From Prochilodus magdalenae (taxonomy: Eukaryota; Chordata; Actinopteri; Characiformes; Prochilodontidae), in the NCBI GenBank assembly GCA_024036415.1, contig JAMWET010003461.1:224501-288500 (forward strand): a DNA stretch of 64,000 bases. Reading direction: 5' to 3'. The translations under genes and the position numbers were made by a program. The notes below the pieces were generated by a model. It was not told where the DNA came from, made no database searches, and was given only the letters and a program-made list of their open reading frames with translations. Of this stretch, positions 1-12,230 are shown one piece after another (position 1 is the stretch's first letter; each line of letters starts with the position of its first letter).

Positions 1-8
1 TATACAAG

Positions 9-10
<2 letters not shown>

Positions 11-75
<65 letters not shown>
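11..75. repeat. (GT)n microsatellite
   Basis: An uninterrupted run of about 32 GT dinucleotides begins close to the window edge. Any open frames across it are artefacts of the repeat. Confidence 0.98.
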
Positions 76-78
<3 letters not shown>

Positions 79-1084
79 AATTATGTGGAACTTTAAAGTA
101 TTTGTATTCACTAATCAGAGTATATGGATATTTTTGGACATAGACTCATCATCAATATAATTGCTGCATCCAGAAGGAAGTGTGGGACAGCAATGCTATT
201 GGGAAGGAAGATAGAGGTTACCAGAAACAATAAATTATGAAAAATGTAGACTGATATGGCCCATATTTATTGAGATACACATACAGAAGTAGTGTCTTGC
301 AGTATGGTGTCGGGTAACCATGTTTGCTAACACAACATGCCACATATCCCATGTAGCTTGACTATCCAGGTCCAAGTCTCTACTGCATTAGCTGAGACTC
401 TCGTCTTTTCAACATGCTGCACATAAAACCTTGATCATTCTACCGCTTTTCATTGAGGAGTGCATGCCTACAGTAGATAGTAATAGTTGAAGTGAATTAA
501 AATTCTTAAACAAATAATGAAAAAGTTCAGTGCCAGTGGGCTCTAACATTAAGTATCTAGAGAATCTAGCTAATGTTAGCACCCATTGGCAAAGCCACAG
601 TAACAAATGTTGTCTGGCTAGCAGACATGAAAATACTGCACTTACTCATATCATGACTTACAAGTCTCTCTGCTTCATGTGTAAATGAATTAAAACCAGT
701 TTCAGGTTTTGGATAATGGAGCAGAATGCTCGTGTATTCAAATAAGATCAAATTAAAAGATAAACAGCTCAGTTACATCACTGTACATTATTAAATGTAT
801 AAATGATCCCAGCCTTATTCAGATTCACAAACACTGCTCAAACAAGTTTGACCATATACAAACATAAGCAAAAGGACATCCTCTTCAGAGAACACACTTG
901 AACACACTGCAATGCACTGTTACCGTTTATTTGCCAAACTGTATATACTGGGAGAGGTCAAATAGGTCAAGGTCAAAACTTTAGGAGCATTCCTAATAGC
1001 TTCAGGTAGAGCCATTGCTCACTACATGGCTAAAGGCATAGGTATACGCATATGACAAGGTCAGATACTGGCTCACAGTCGATG
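76..1084. other. Non-coding stretch, nothing recognised
   Basis: AT-rich single-copy-looking DNA. The short open frames on the minus strand (for example 409-606 and 566-751) have no family resemblance and no supporting splice signals. I see no gene or recognisable repeat here. Confidence 0.6.
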
Positions 1085-1742
1085 TTACACTTCCTCCCAA
1101 AGGTGCTCAGAGAGGTTGAGGTCAGTGCTCTGTGTAGGCCACTGGAGCTCCTCCAAGCTAATCAAACCATCAAACCATGTCTTTATGGACCTCACTTTGA
1201 GCAAAAATGACACAGTCATCCTGGAACAGGAAAGAGCCCTTTCTAAACTCCTGCTGCAATGTTTGAAGCATATAACGAATTTAGTCTTTATGCAAACCAA
1301 ATGCTTCTAAATCATTGTAAGTGGACATCTTGCTAAGCAGATCATTTAGTTACTCTGCAGTGAGTGAAGCAACAAAGGATAGGCAATTTTTACATTCATG
1401 CTTTAGCACCTTCCAGTCCAGCTCTCTTGAGATTATATGGCCTAGCACATTGAGGCTGAGCTGTTGTTGCTCTTAGACATTTCCACATCACAATGATAAC
1501 ACTTACAGTTGACCGGGGCAGATCTAGCAGGGCAGGAATTTCACCAACTGAATTGTGGCAAAAGCATAATTTTTAAAGTCACTAAGCACTTTGATACAAT
1601 CTGTCCTAATGCCAGTCTTTGCCTATGTAGATTGCATAGCTAGGTGCTTGTTGATTGTATACACCTGTTAGAACTAGTTGTGACTGAAACACCTGAACTA
1701 AAGAATTAGGAGCTCATCCCCATCCTTAGGTACTGTATACTG
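1085..1742 (-). mobile_element. Decayed Tc1-like DNA transposon
   Basis: Read on the minus strand, 1420-1690 corresponds to the 5' part of a fish Tc1-like transposase gene, including the helix-turn-helix start (residues near SVGEIPALLDLPRSTVS). The stretch 1300-1085 corresponds to the 3' part, with KVRSIKTWFD followed by LQWPTQSTDLNLSEHLWEEV. That block is the well-known WPxQSPDLNPIEHLW segment carrying the third acidic residue of the DDE catalytic triad; the Glu is still present. Most of the middle of the transposase is missing, so this is an internally deleted, non-autonomous relic. The outer end near 1742 is judged only by resemblance to the usual terminal region; I did not find a clear terminal inverted-repeat pair. 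Confidence 0.8.
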
Positions 1743-2973
1743 ATGTTCACTGTGTTTAAATACGAACAGAGCCCATCCTACCAAACCTACGTCCAAGCCA
1801 AAGTCATACTTAGTAAGGATAACTGCAGAAAGTACAAGCTCTTACAAAATATTAAGGAGCTTCTCATTTAAGCTTTTTTATTGGCATCATCCCGCAGCTT
1901 CAAGCCATTAGGGCAGTATCGCTGTCAGCATCACTTTAATATGAAAGCTCGACAGTGCGTTCATCTGTATTGCTCCCTCTGTGCGGATTTAAGTTACTTC
2001 GTGCGACGGTGATTTGCGCATGTGGATAAAGATGATGCATCAGTGGCACCCGCTGGATCCTGCCTCCATCCTTTCAGCATCTCTTACATGCGGATTAAAA
2101 GCCCTGCCAGACCAAAGCATTCTGCACATTCACTCTTTCTGCGCCAGCTGCTTTGAAGGAAATCAGCATTTAGTCGGAGGTTGGCAGAGGGGTGGGGTGG
2201 TGGCTTAACTCTCAATTAGGTCAAATGAATGTCTTGACAAGATAGAAGATTCAGTGGTCGTGGATTAGTGAAAATGCAATGGCCAGCATTTGGGCTGTAC
2301 TGCAGATGACCTTATAATAGGTGATAATGGTATGTATTGCTCAAAGGCCCGAGAAGGAGAATTTGGATTTGATTCTTGGGCAAATCTGTTTATGATTTAT
2401 ATAATAGAACACAACACAACACTACCAGGAGGATCTATGGTGACTGGTGCGATCTACAGTTGACCCCACAATGGCGTGAAATTGTTTAGTAAGCGTCCGC
2501 TTACAAACAAATAAATTAGCATTGGATTTGCATTAATGAATCACGGCGCGCTAGGCTGGCGGATCAGGATTTGTATCTGGTTCCCATATCTACATTTACA
2601 CTGTCATTGATAAAAGAATCTCCAGCCAGAATGCCATTGAGGAAATTAATGAGGAACAGCGGGGGAAGATTCGTCTTCCAGGTACACTGATAAGGCCAAG
2701 TGTTATCAGAGTGAGGTGTGAAATTGCAGCATGAATAATAGCAGGCTGGAATACACTGGACGGAGTGAAGCAAAAATCACCAAGCAATGCTTTTGTGAAT
2801 CATTGGGGCTCATTTGTCTTTTGTGAAACAATGACTGCCCTTGAGCAGAAGAAGTACTGCTATTCATTATATACAGTGTATGATCTGGTCCATGGCTCCC
2901 CCTTTTCAGACCTCTGCCTTTTCGACATTTCAGCTGAGCTCTATCCTCCTCTCTTTGTGCTGCTCCTCTGCAG
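1743..2973. other. Non-coding stretch, possible conserved non-coding element
   Basis: No gene is recognised. The interval 2000-2600 is less repetitive, of higher complexity and richer in AT-core homeodomain-like words than its flanks, a look often seen in conserved non-coding elements. This is an impression from composition only; no alignment was possible. Confidence 0.4.
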
Positions 2974-3043
2974 GGTATGCCTTCATCCGAGATCCAGTCA
3001 CTTTGGACAAGAGCACAATCGATGCTGGCAGCTGGGATCGTGG
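2974..3043 (+). other. Weak candidate internal exon (unassigned)
   Basis: A pyrimidine-rich tract ending in CTCCTCTGCAG precedes an open segment reading YAFIRDPVTLDKSTIDAGSW. A GT follows at 3044-3045, but GTGTTT is a weak donor, and the frame stops shortly after if no splice occurs. The translation looks protein-like, but I do not recognise the family. The 70-bp length and poor donor make chance a serious alternative. Confidence 0.18.
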
Positions 3044-5140
3044 GTGTTTGCTAACAATGTAAAACTTACTTAATTGGATACAACCAGTAGCAAATTCCCA
3101 TCAAGTAGCTTCTGAGAACGACAGATCTTTCCAGATTTTCACATGCACATACAGATCTACACAGGCCAGTCTTAGACTGCCAGTTATCACAGCACCTGCC
3201 CCTTGGACCCATATTGAGACACTTTGGAAGGTCAAAATGAAGAAATAAGGAGTATGTTGTAGGTTCAGTTCTGTGCCAAAGCTCTATATTTATAGCTAGT
3301 GCTTATTCCCTGTGGTTCTAAAACACACCATTCACTCTCCATTTCATATAGTCCCATACTTTCGATTAAACGTTTTCTCAGGGCATCAAGACTAGACAGT
3401 AAGCGGCATACATGGATATATTACACTGCTCCACCTCATCTGCTAACATAAGCAGAGCTATAAACTCTTCTGCCCACATGTTTACAGATAAGGCCTTTTC
3501 TGGTAAGCATGCTTTTGGCCCTGGCCTGAACAGTGTGATTGACAGGTTGGGACGTCTGTGAAAATGAAATTGCAGTCTGGTCAGATGTATTTTCAAAGGC
3601 ATTTTGCCACAGAATGGGTGCAGAAAGTGAGAATATGTAATTGCCAGGAGGAGAGGTGCTTTTCACATTTGGATTTTGCCATCTTTCTGGCTCGGAGTTT
3701 TCTTTGATAATGCAATTTCAAATACATTTAAATTTAATACATTTTGTAAATGTCTATGGGGTATATTATTTCATTTGTCATTTCGATATTATTATTGTAT
3801 AATCACATAAGGAAGGATTATGCAGTTCTTGCATAATGCATTTTAATTTAAATAAGACTAGTTATTAGGCATCTGGCTTTAAGTGTTAATAAGTCAGTGT
3901 TAATAGACCAAATGGCAAATTAAAAAGGTAAAACTAATTTAAACTTTCTTTTTTGAGCCCACAATCACATATGTGAGTGGTAGATCACTAGTTTTAAACA
4001 TTTTAATTTGATTTTTGGCTGCTGACATGTTTCTACACTTCTCCAGGTTATTGGCCTTGGGATTGTGGGGCTTTGTAATGCGGCATTGTATGCTTTTGAA
4101 TCCTTTTCCAGCTTCCTGTGTCTATATAATAATTCTTCAAAGGTCTTCTGAAAGTTGAATTCTTGAATTGAGAAGAACAGAACAGAATCTGTAACCAGGC
4201 TTTGAATGCTGCACTTATTCGAAGTCCCTGTAAAAAATCAGACCTCATTTCATTGATAATCAGTGCAGAAATCCAGCTCATTTCGGAGAGTTTACTTACT
4301 TTTTCTTGAAGCTGCATCAAGTCTTGCAATGTGGGCATGGATAAACATCAAGCTCAGTATTATTATATACTGTAATTACATCGCTTTAATGGAATAAAAC
4401 TTTCTGCATCATTTATCTAACTAGGAATCATCCTAGCATGTCTTCAGAAATACCTCATGGGCACGAGAATATAACTGCGGCGCCAGTTAAGGTGAAATGG
4501 AAATCTGGTGAATTAGAAGTAAGCCTCAGATCATGGTGTGCGGTGCATTTATACTGCTCATACCAATCAACAAACAAAAGATTTAATGATTTACCTTTTA
4601 AAATTTGTCATTTTTCAGTTAAAAAGATATCAGGTGATGTTAGTTATGCTGCACCCGTTATTAGATGAGCTGTCAGAAAATCAGCGACTATTTATTCGTT
4701 TCTCTTTAACGCTGCTTCTTTAGTGTAATCGTGATCTAATGTGGATTTTTGACTTGTCTTAAATCTGCAGTGACTGAGTACAATGCAGTAGTAACTAGTG
4801 GTGGGCTGTAATGGAGTAAACGTGATTGTTTCTGTACTTAAGTACTTCTGTCCTGTATCTTTACTGAAATATTTCTTTACTGAATTTAAAGTTTAGGTGA
4901 CGTTTTACATAAACTCCAATACATTTCATAATTACAGATGTCCTAAAATCATTCCTTTTGGCTTATGTGTGCATAAAAACATCAAAGTGAAAAAGAGTGA
5001 AGTCCACCAACTTTGTTTTGCATTTGTTTTGACCTGTCAGACAGAGCTCAGTTCTACCTAATGGAAACTGTTCAGTGTTTTGTTGTAAATTGTTGTAAAT
5101 TAAATAGACATCAGCGTGAGACTAATTAACGATCTATACT
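3044..5140. other. AT-rich non-coding stretch
   Basis: No gene is recognised. A 96-codon open frame on the minus strand at 4048-4338 has no recognisable domain. At 4834-4845 there is a perfect 12-bp palindrome, GTACTTAAGTAC, in a context typical of remnants of fish hAT-type repeats. Confidence 0.45.
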
Positions 5141-5442
5141 TTAATTCAAACAAGACAAAAAAAGTGTCACCTGTGACTGAAAAGCACCTACTGGTGTGTA
5201 ATATCTCCACAAGCACGAATAACAGCTGCGATTCGATTTGGCATGGACTGGATGTAGGCAGTGCTCAATAAATTGCACAACTGGGCCAGACTTGGTGGAT
5301 GCCTTCCTCGCCACAATTCGGAGGAGAGTTTTCTGTAGACTGGGATTTCTGCCACTGCTGGTATGACTGTACGCTTCCATACACATGCAGATTCAGCTAC
5401 TTCCTTCACCCTGTGGCCTTTGATATGTTCAAATGCAATCAC
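5141..5442 (-). mobile_element. Probable Tc1/mariner-type transposon remnant
   Basis: The minus strand has overlapping open frames ending in AYIQSMPNRIAAVIRACGDI. This resembles the carboxy end of Tc1-like transposases, where a conserved SMPRRIxAVIxAxGG segment follows the catalytic core. No catalytic residues remain, and the rest of the element was not found. It could instead belong to another DNA-transposon family. Confidence 0.4.
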
Positions 5443-7388
5443 TCCTTTATACCAATCATTATTTCATACTTCATCCACTAGTGGAAGTAACTGAGTTAAA
5501 TCTGCATGGGCTGAGTAAAATACACTGATAACTGAGCTAAATTTGCAGTCGCTGGAGCAAAAAGTGTTAGAAGCCGTGTTAAGTCGTTGGGTAAAAATGT
5601 CAGGAACCGCACCATCTTACATACTGTCTTTGCCACTGTTATCTCCATCTAGCCTCCAGTGCAATTTGCTTCAGTAATCAGACACCTATGAGACATATTT
5701 CATCTTCAATAATGCTCAGACATTTGTCAGACTGCCAGGGAGTGATTAAATAAAGAAATAAAGCTAGGAGGATTGAATTATTCAAGTGTTCGTCCCAGCC
5801 TCTCGGTCGTCAGCGAGCTTCAAAGAGATGCTGAAAGTGAACAGGATTCTGTGGGGGAGTTTCTAAATGGCGACTCCTTGGCAAGCCAACCTTTTAACTC
5901 TCCTTTGTGCTTGACAATCTTTGAACTTTTCTGCAGGAGAGAAAAAAGAACATTAAATAATGTTTAATAAATTAGTCGGCTAGGCAGCATGCTGATGATG
6001 ACTCAATGAAAGCCCGTGCATCTTGCCAGGTTTCTTTCTAATCAAGTCTTTTTACAAATGAGCTCGTCATTTCTCAACCCGAGTTGGTTGTAATGGTTGT
6101 AAATCTGTATTGTGGTGGGTGATTTGGGAATACTGAAGTGCTGTGGGACGCCTTTAAATGCCTTGCTTAATTTCAGGCGGTGAAACCAAGATCTATATCT
6201 CTGTAGTGATTGTATTGATTCTAGTGCAACGAGTCACATTCCGTGACCCTTACAGGACAGCAAGTCTTCAGCTGATTAATGGCTTTTAAATGGCACAACG
6301 AACTAGTGTGGCTAGCCGGATCCCACCAGCCCATTCTACTGCTACGGAACAGTGAAAGCATGAGCAGCTGTTTTAACCTCATCTTTAGATGAGAACGCCC
6401 TGAACTTGTCAGATCGACCCAGCTGATTTAGTATTAGCTCATTGGGGATTAACGATGCCTTGAAAGTTCAAACATATGCAATCTATTCTGAAATTGGTTT
6501 TTCAAAGCTCTTTAAAGCCGGTACCATCAACATGAATGATGCTCTCATTTGGAGCTGAATTTCTTCACCAATCTTTCTGTAATGGGAAGAAAAAATGGAT
6601 GTAAAGTAAATTTGAAGGCTGCCTACAAAGAGACTTCATAACACATGTATAAGCAGTGGATAGTGTATTTACATGCAGTAACGATATCTGAGCATTTATA
6701 AACAGTTGTAAATGATATGCATTTAAGGGGATTTAAAGTTAAGTGACAGACTTGTGTCATATTTTGTCCCATAACTTGAAGCATTAATTAAACTTAAGCT
6801 GTGTAGCTGCAGTACTGAACATCTAGCTCAATGGATTTTCAAGAGTACATGTGTAGAACAACCTTTCTTCTGAGTAACTTTCAGTAACAGCACTTTTCAG
6901 CATTTGTTTATCTCTTACACTCATAAACACCCTAAGCCTGTTGTAAGATATAAAGACACATGGTCTCTCCCTGCTCTGTTTTTGTCACAGCAAGACATCT
7001 ACCTAGTAGCAGAGACAGATAGAGAGAGGCAGAGAAGGAAGAAGAGAGAGAGAGAGAGAAAGAAAAAAGAAAGAGAGAGAGACCCCAGTCAACCTCATTA
7101 TGGGGATCACATGCTGTGGGTCCGGTATCATGTGGAGTAAATGACCTTATTATTGCCTTGAAGCCTCAGCCCACGCTACCTCTAAATATTTATGCACTTG
7201 CCAGGAAATGGGGCCACGGCACACAACACTGTGACATTTAAATGAATGCAGGTGTTCAGAAAGGGTCACCAACGAAGTGTAGAATCTTTTAGATACTGTT
7301 GATCTATGTGGAAAACCTACCTTTCTGCGTTTGACTTCTCAATCAATTATCCTTTACACACTTAAGTGCCATCTTAAGTTTTAAAAAC

Positions 7389-7391
<3 letters not shown>
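5443..7391. other. Non-coding stretch, possible conserved non-coding element
   Basis: No gene is recognised. The part 6050-6500 is of high complexity and lacks obvious repeats, so it is a candidate conserved element. The rest is ordinary AT-rich sequence with a GA-rich tract near its right end. Confidence 0.4.
7012..7082. repeat. GA-rich simple repeat
   Basis: Imperfect purine-only tract of AGAGAG and AAAGAAA units. The basic open frame reading RERERKKKERER across it is a product of the repeat, not a gene. Confidence 0.9.

Positions 7392-7424
<33 letters not shown>
7392..7424. repeat. (GT)n microsatellite
   Basis: About 16 perfect TG units. Confidence 0.97.
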
Positions 7425-7426
<2 letters not shown>

Positions 7427-9699
7427 CATCAAATATATGATGGAATTATTGGCAGTATGTTTATATTACTATATTAATGTTCCGCATTACATAATATAAC
7501 CAGTGTTATATTCCAAAAATAGTTTTATAGTAATAGAGTGTATGATGATTCAGTTCTGAAATTCATATGCCCATAATCTGACTTGACCAGTTTGGGTGGG
7601 ACTAAAAATCATTGGTTGTACATGCTTCTGCTTGTTGAGTGGAAGGCATTCACGATATATGGGACAAGACCCAGAGCTGACTAAGCCCAGCTAGGGTGGC
7701 TTTTTAGGCGGTACTCAAAATCAAGGTGGAATTTTTCATAGGCTAAGAACTGGACAGCGGCAGATCTTCTTTATTTGAAATGTGAATGGCATGTCTCTGA
7801 CTCTGACAGTCTGTACTGTTTGCCTGTGGTAATACGTGCACTAATTTAACAGTTAACAGTCATAACAGTTATAGGTATAACTGCAAAACTCATATGTGAG
7901 AAAGAATATCTGGCAGATTCCAGCCAACGCTATCACCACCTCTACGTCTTCACCATCACTGTTACCAGGGTCACCAGAAATAAACAGTTTCATAATCAGC
8001 TGACCAGTCATCATCTGTTGGACCATAGTTACTCCTGTTCCTCCTTATAATTTACCAGTTTCCCCCAGTTTCTTCTTCTACATTCAGGTATACTTATGCT
8101 GTTGCACTACCTCAACGCTACTCTCTCTACCTCAACACTTCTGCCTTATATTGCATGTAAATAATGTGTAAACTGTATATTATTTGTCCATATATAGTTT
8201 GTTTATTGCTTGTATATTGTATATTGTAAATGTCTGTATTAATTGTGTGTGTGGGGGTCATTGCATATATTGTGGACTGTTAGTAAGTTATGTGTATACT
8301 GGTACAGAGCTAGAGAAACACAAACTGCCGAAACCACATTCCTTCTGTGTGTCACCTGATTCTGATAAGTACATTACCACAGATATCCATGTAAAACATT
8401 CTGATCCGCAAGAACTCACAAGGCTAGAACTGAAAACTTTCCATTATATGTTTGTGGTCCATTAAAAGTAATTTCATCAAGTCCATTTACTAAGCATGAC
8501 CGAAGTGCAGCAAAATAAAAGGACAAAATTGCATGATGTGTATTACAGCTATTCATAGAATTATCATTACTACAATATGGTGGAATTTGTCTGAAGGCAA
8601 AATTAAAGGTACCTAAGGCTTGAAATGATGCTCTATTAACTAATGCATCATTTCCCGCGCAGTCTGTATTTAAGATGCTTTCGGCATCTAACACATTTCT
8701 CCCCCTCATGTTGGACACCGAGTGACAGCTGCCGCCTCATACTGAGTCCCTGAGGCTGTTTGAGGAAATGAGCCTGTCCATGGCTTCCTCAGCCAGTTTC
8801 CAGCTGTACTCCTGACAACCCAGTTCATTCTGAAGAACCTCTCTCATCAGTGCAATGGCTTTCTGAAACTTTCCCTCACGTCTGAATATTAGTGCTGTCA
8901 TTTCTAATTTACTAAGGGATATTCTGAGGCACAATATCTGGGGGTAATTGGAATAAAGTGAGAATCCCCACATGGCATTTCAACATTTCCACATAATTAA
9001 ATCATTAAGATGTAAACAAAGTCAGTGGTTTGATGTGAAATGGTTTATTGTAGAGGAAGTTCCCTCCTCATATTTCTTTACAGTGGTGGTGATGGGAACC
9101 AGGGGTCACAATGTCTACAGGTTATTTGCTATCCAACCGACTCATGTCTGAGTTTTTATATCTAGTGTTGTGTAAGATGAAATAGTAATAAATCTGGGAA
9201 GAATAAGGATAATTATATGAGGACTATTTGGCCTTAAAATGACTTCTTGCACCTCTCCATTATGAATAGATTTTTAAAAACTCTCAAAACTTTCACACAG
9301 CATGCTCCAGGCGAGGTATTTATAAGCATTTTACTGGATAAAACCTTTTACAGGTTTTTGGGCCGGATTCACAAAAGATTTCTTAAGAAACAACTTGGAA
9401 AGGTTCTTAAGAGAAATGCTTAAAAGTTCATAAGAAGTTTTTTAATTGCAAATCTCACTTCGCTGTTTTAGGGTTTCCTGTTTTATACACATACAAAAAC
9501 TGGTGCAGTATAACATATAAGGACATATCCTTATGTAGACAGTTTACTGTATGGTATGTTAAATATGAACATCACTTGAAAGCTTCTGCAGAGCTGTTTT
9601 TCAATAACTGTTTAACATTCTTCTCAACTCCTATAGCTTAAAATAAGAAAAGTCTTTAGGCCCACAATTTAATATGTGTTTAAATTATTTCTCTTGGTA
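7425..9699. other. Non-coding stretch with unassigned open frames
   Basis: Two adjacent minus-strand open frames (8737-8973 and 8416-8718, separated by a stop) could be a broken old coding sequence, but I recognise no family. At 9370-9440 there are several TTCTTAAG and CTTAAGA words, partly in inverted orientation, typical of a MITE-like repeat common in fish. No gene is supported. Confidence 0.4.
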
Positions 9700-10114
9700 G
9701 TAAGTGTGTATGACCAACACAAGTAAGAGGATGACCAACACAAACTGTGCAGCAAAAGATGAGAAGGCAGTAGTGTCTAGAGTGGACAGTGAATGGACAC
9801 AGTGTTCAAACACTCCATCTGCTGTGTCTGATCCACTCACATCAGAACAAAACACACTAACACACCAGAACCACAGTGTGTACAATCCACTCATACCAAT
9901 GCACAGACCAACTTTCCTCTCAAATTATCCCTTCAATGTGGTGGTCTTGTGAGGGTCCTGACTATTGAAGAACAGGATAATGAAGTTCGCAGAGAATCAG
10001 TTGGCCCACAGTCTGTAACTGTAGAACTACAAAGTGGTCCAGCAGAGCTAATAAAATGGACAGTAAGTGTAGATACAAGGAGATGGACCAAATGATGTGG
10101 CTGGTCTGTGTGTA
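9700..10114 (+). repeat. MITE-like DNA transposon, copy 1
   Basis: This copy shares long blocks with sequence at 29553, 50085 and 63645: GATGACCAACACAAACTGTG, a TGATCCACTCA block, a GGTGGTCTTGTGAGGGTCCT block, GTAGAACTACAAA and CTAATAAAATGGACAGTAAG. The right end (about 10048-10095, AAAATGGACAGTAAGTGTAG then ACAAGGAGATGG) is the reverse complement of the left end of the copy at 63645. The family therefore has terminal inverted repeats and is best read as a non-autonomous DNA transposon. No protein is encoded. The family is widespread in fish genomes as far as I recall; its superfamily is not certain. Confidence 0.75.
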
Positions 10115-12230
10115 TGTACAATGCTTGTTTTCCTGACATTATAAAAGAACTAATGCTATGCTTATATTTACAACAGCTTGGTAATAAGATGCTGGCACCC
10201 ATGTCATGCTGTGACCCATGTCATAGTTGTATGCAAATCTAAATGAACCTGAACAATTACATGTTTTGTCAAAGTAAAAATAACACATCCTGTAGAGGGA
10301 ACAAAGTTAATATGGCATTTTATAAATGTATAATATTGGGATAAGAATGGAAACTAATAAATACAAATACATTTCTAATACAAATTAGAATTACTAATGA
10401 ATTACAAAATTCCCCCAATGTTAAGGTGTACAGATGAACTCTGGTTATATGTTAAAAGTGCTTTCTCTGTTGATGAAGTTTTCAATTATTTTCACTTAGA
10501 CATTAAACAAAACATGTGATTTTACCCCAAAGCCCTTAAACGTTTGCATATCGTCTGGATATATCAGATCACAAAATGCCACAGCTCATGTAGTGTTTCC
10601 TATGAATACTCTCACCTCACCAAAACGGTCCCCTCTGTGCACAGCAGTGCCAGTGTCCCCTGCTGTGTCGATGCACTTATACACTACAGTACATTGCTGT
10701 TGTCTCAGTAGGTGCAGTAATGATTTTACAGTCTGCTGGTGCTTTTTTTGGGACACCCTTCTGCGGAGTGAAGCGACCAGAAGCTGTTTGCTGCAGCTCT
10801 GCTGCCAATCTACTGAGGCGACGGTATAAATAGTCAGCTCCCTTTTTTTCGCTCTTGCGCGAGTTATCTCTGTAATCCTATTTTGGCATGAGGAACAAGA
10901 TCGTTTATTACTTCGACATATTAATTATACTTACTGCAGCGCTCAAAGCAATTATGATGCCGGCATGAGGAAATGATGTTTTTTTTGGCCTCTTCGTTTG
11001 TCTCTGGTTTGTTGTCTACCATCTTAATCGTCACACATACACATTTACACCGAAAGGGCCGAGCAGCAGCAGCAGCAGGATGTCCAACATTAAGGGCACT
11101 GCAAATAGTTTCCCTCAAGCATGACGCATTCACTTGACTTCCTCAAGCTGAGTGTATACAAAGTGCTTGAACACTCTCAGTCTCTGCATTCTTGCATCAT
11201 TTGCGCTAATATGTTTGATGTGCTCAACACCACCACCCCCCTCTTCCCTTCCCCCACTTGGCCCAATTTCCAGTCAGATATGGAGGGGGAAAAAAAACAA
11301 ACACAGAAGTGCTGCAGCATCCACTGATTGAGCAGCAAGGGCATACATATCATTTTCCAGGAGGAGCTTTTACATTTATTCATTTGGACAACGAGATACA
11401 ATTTAATTTGGGCAGTCGGGCATAGTCCATCTACTGCATATATTTTGCCCCATAATGACGAAGCTTGCTGAAGCAGAAGGCCCCTGCCCTCTCAAGGGCA
11501 GATGACAACCCAGTCAAATGACTCCAACTGCAATCTGCTGTTCCAAGGCCACATAACTGGCCCAAAATAATGCAGATGACATGCAAAACATGAGCCATGA
11601 AAGTTTCAACCAGGTTTTGTTATTCTTGCCACCATACAATCCAAATAGAATACTGACTGTTCTCACAGCACAAAATGGTTTTGATGCAGCCGCATTACAA
11701 AACCTTGCAATGGACCTTATTCAGCAACAGCTTCCTAAGTTGTAGAAACCCTTACCCTCACGTCGCTTTATGTACGCAGATCCTGAGATAAAAACTCAAA
11801 CTTCAATCTGAGGTGATCAGAGACAGATTTGACCATATTTAATGCAAATGTTTGCTGAACACTGGGCACAGGAAAGAGTAAACAATCAAATGAAAGCTTA
11901 AAGACATAGAAGGGTGGCACAAAGCTGAAGTTGGCTTTTTATTCACCAGCTTATATATATACTTTTTTTTTCCAGCTCCACCTTAACCAGTGAAGCAGTT
12001 ACGCAGCAGTTTCATTTTGGTGCCAACAAACTTTCTTTTCTTTTTGCTGGCAACAGTTGAAATCAAGCAGCTGTTGCATGGATTAGGGTGGAACAGATAA
12101 ATAGAATAAGAATCTTGTAGTGTAAGGTTATTGCTCAAACGCTTAAGAAATTAAACATCATCATGTTGATCAACATGATTTGGAACATTGACCTGGTCAC
12201 TGAAAATAGAAAAATGTGAAGTTAAGTTAC
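10115..12230. other. Non-coding stretch
   Basis: No gene is recognised. It contains a good TATA-box-like word, TATAAATA, at 10825-10832, a run of five CAG units at 11064-11078, and a perfect 20-bp palindrome at 12160-12179. The interval 10600-11130 is of fairly high complexity and could be conserved or regulatory, but nothing proves it. Confidence 0.4.
12160..12179. repeat. Perfect 20-bp palindrome
   Basis: The sequence ATCATGTTGATCAACATGAT is identical to its own reverse complement with no spacer. It lies 51 bp left of the LTR starting at 12231. No function is known to me. Confidence 0.9.

Noticed and set aside
4048..4338. 96-codon minus-strand frame with a coiled-coil-like start (LQDLMQLQEKVSKL)
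   Set aside because: No recognised domain, no splice signals, and the sequence lies in AT-rich DNA; treated as chance.
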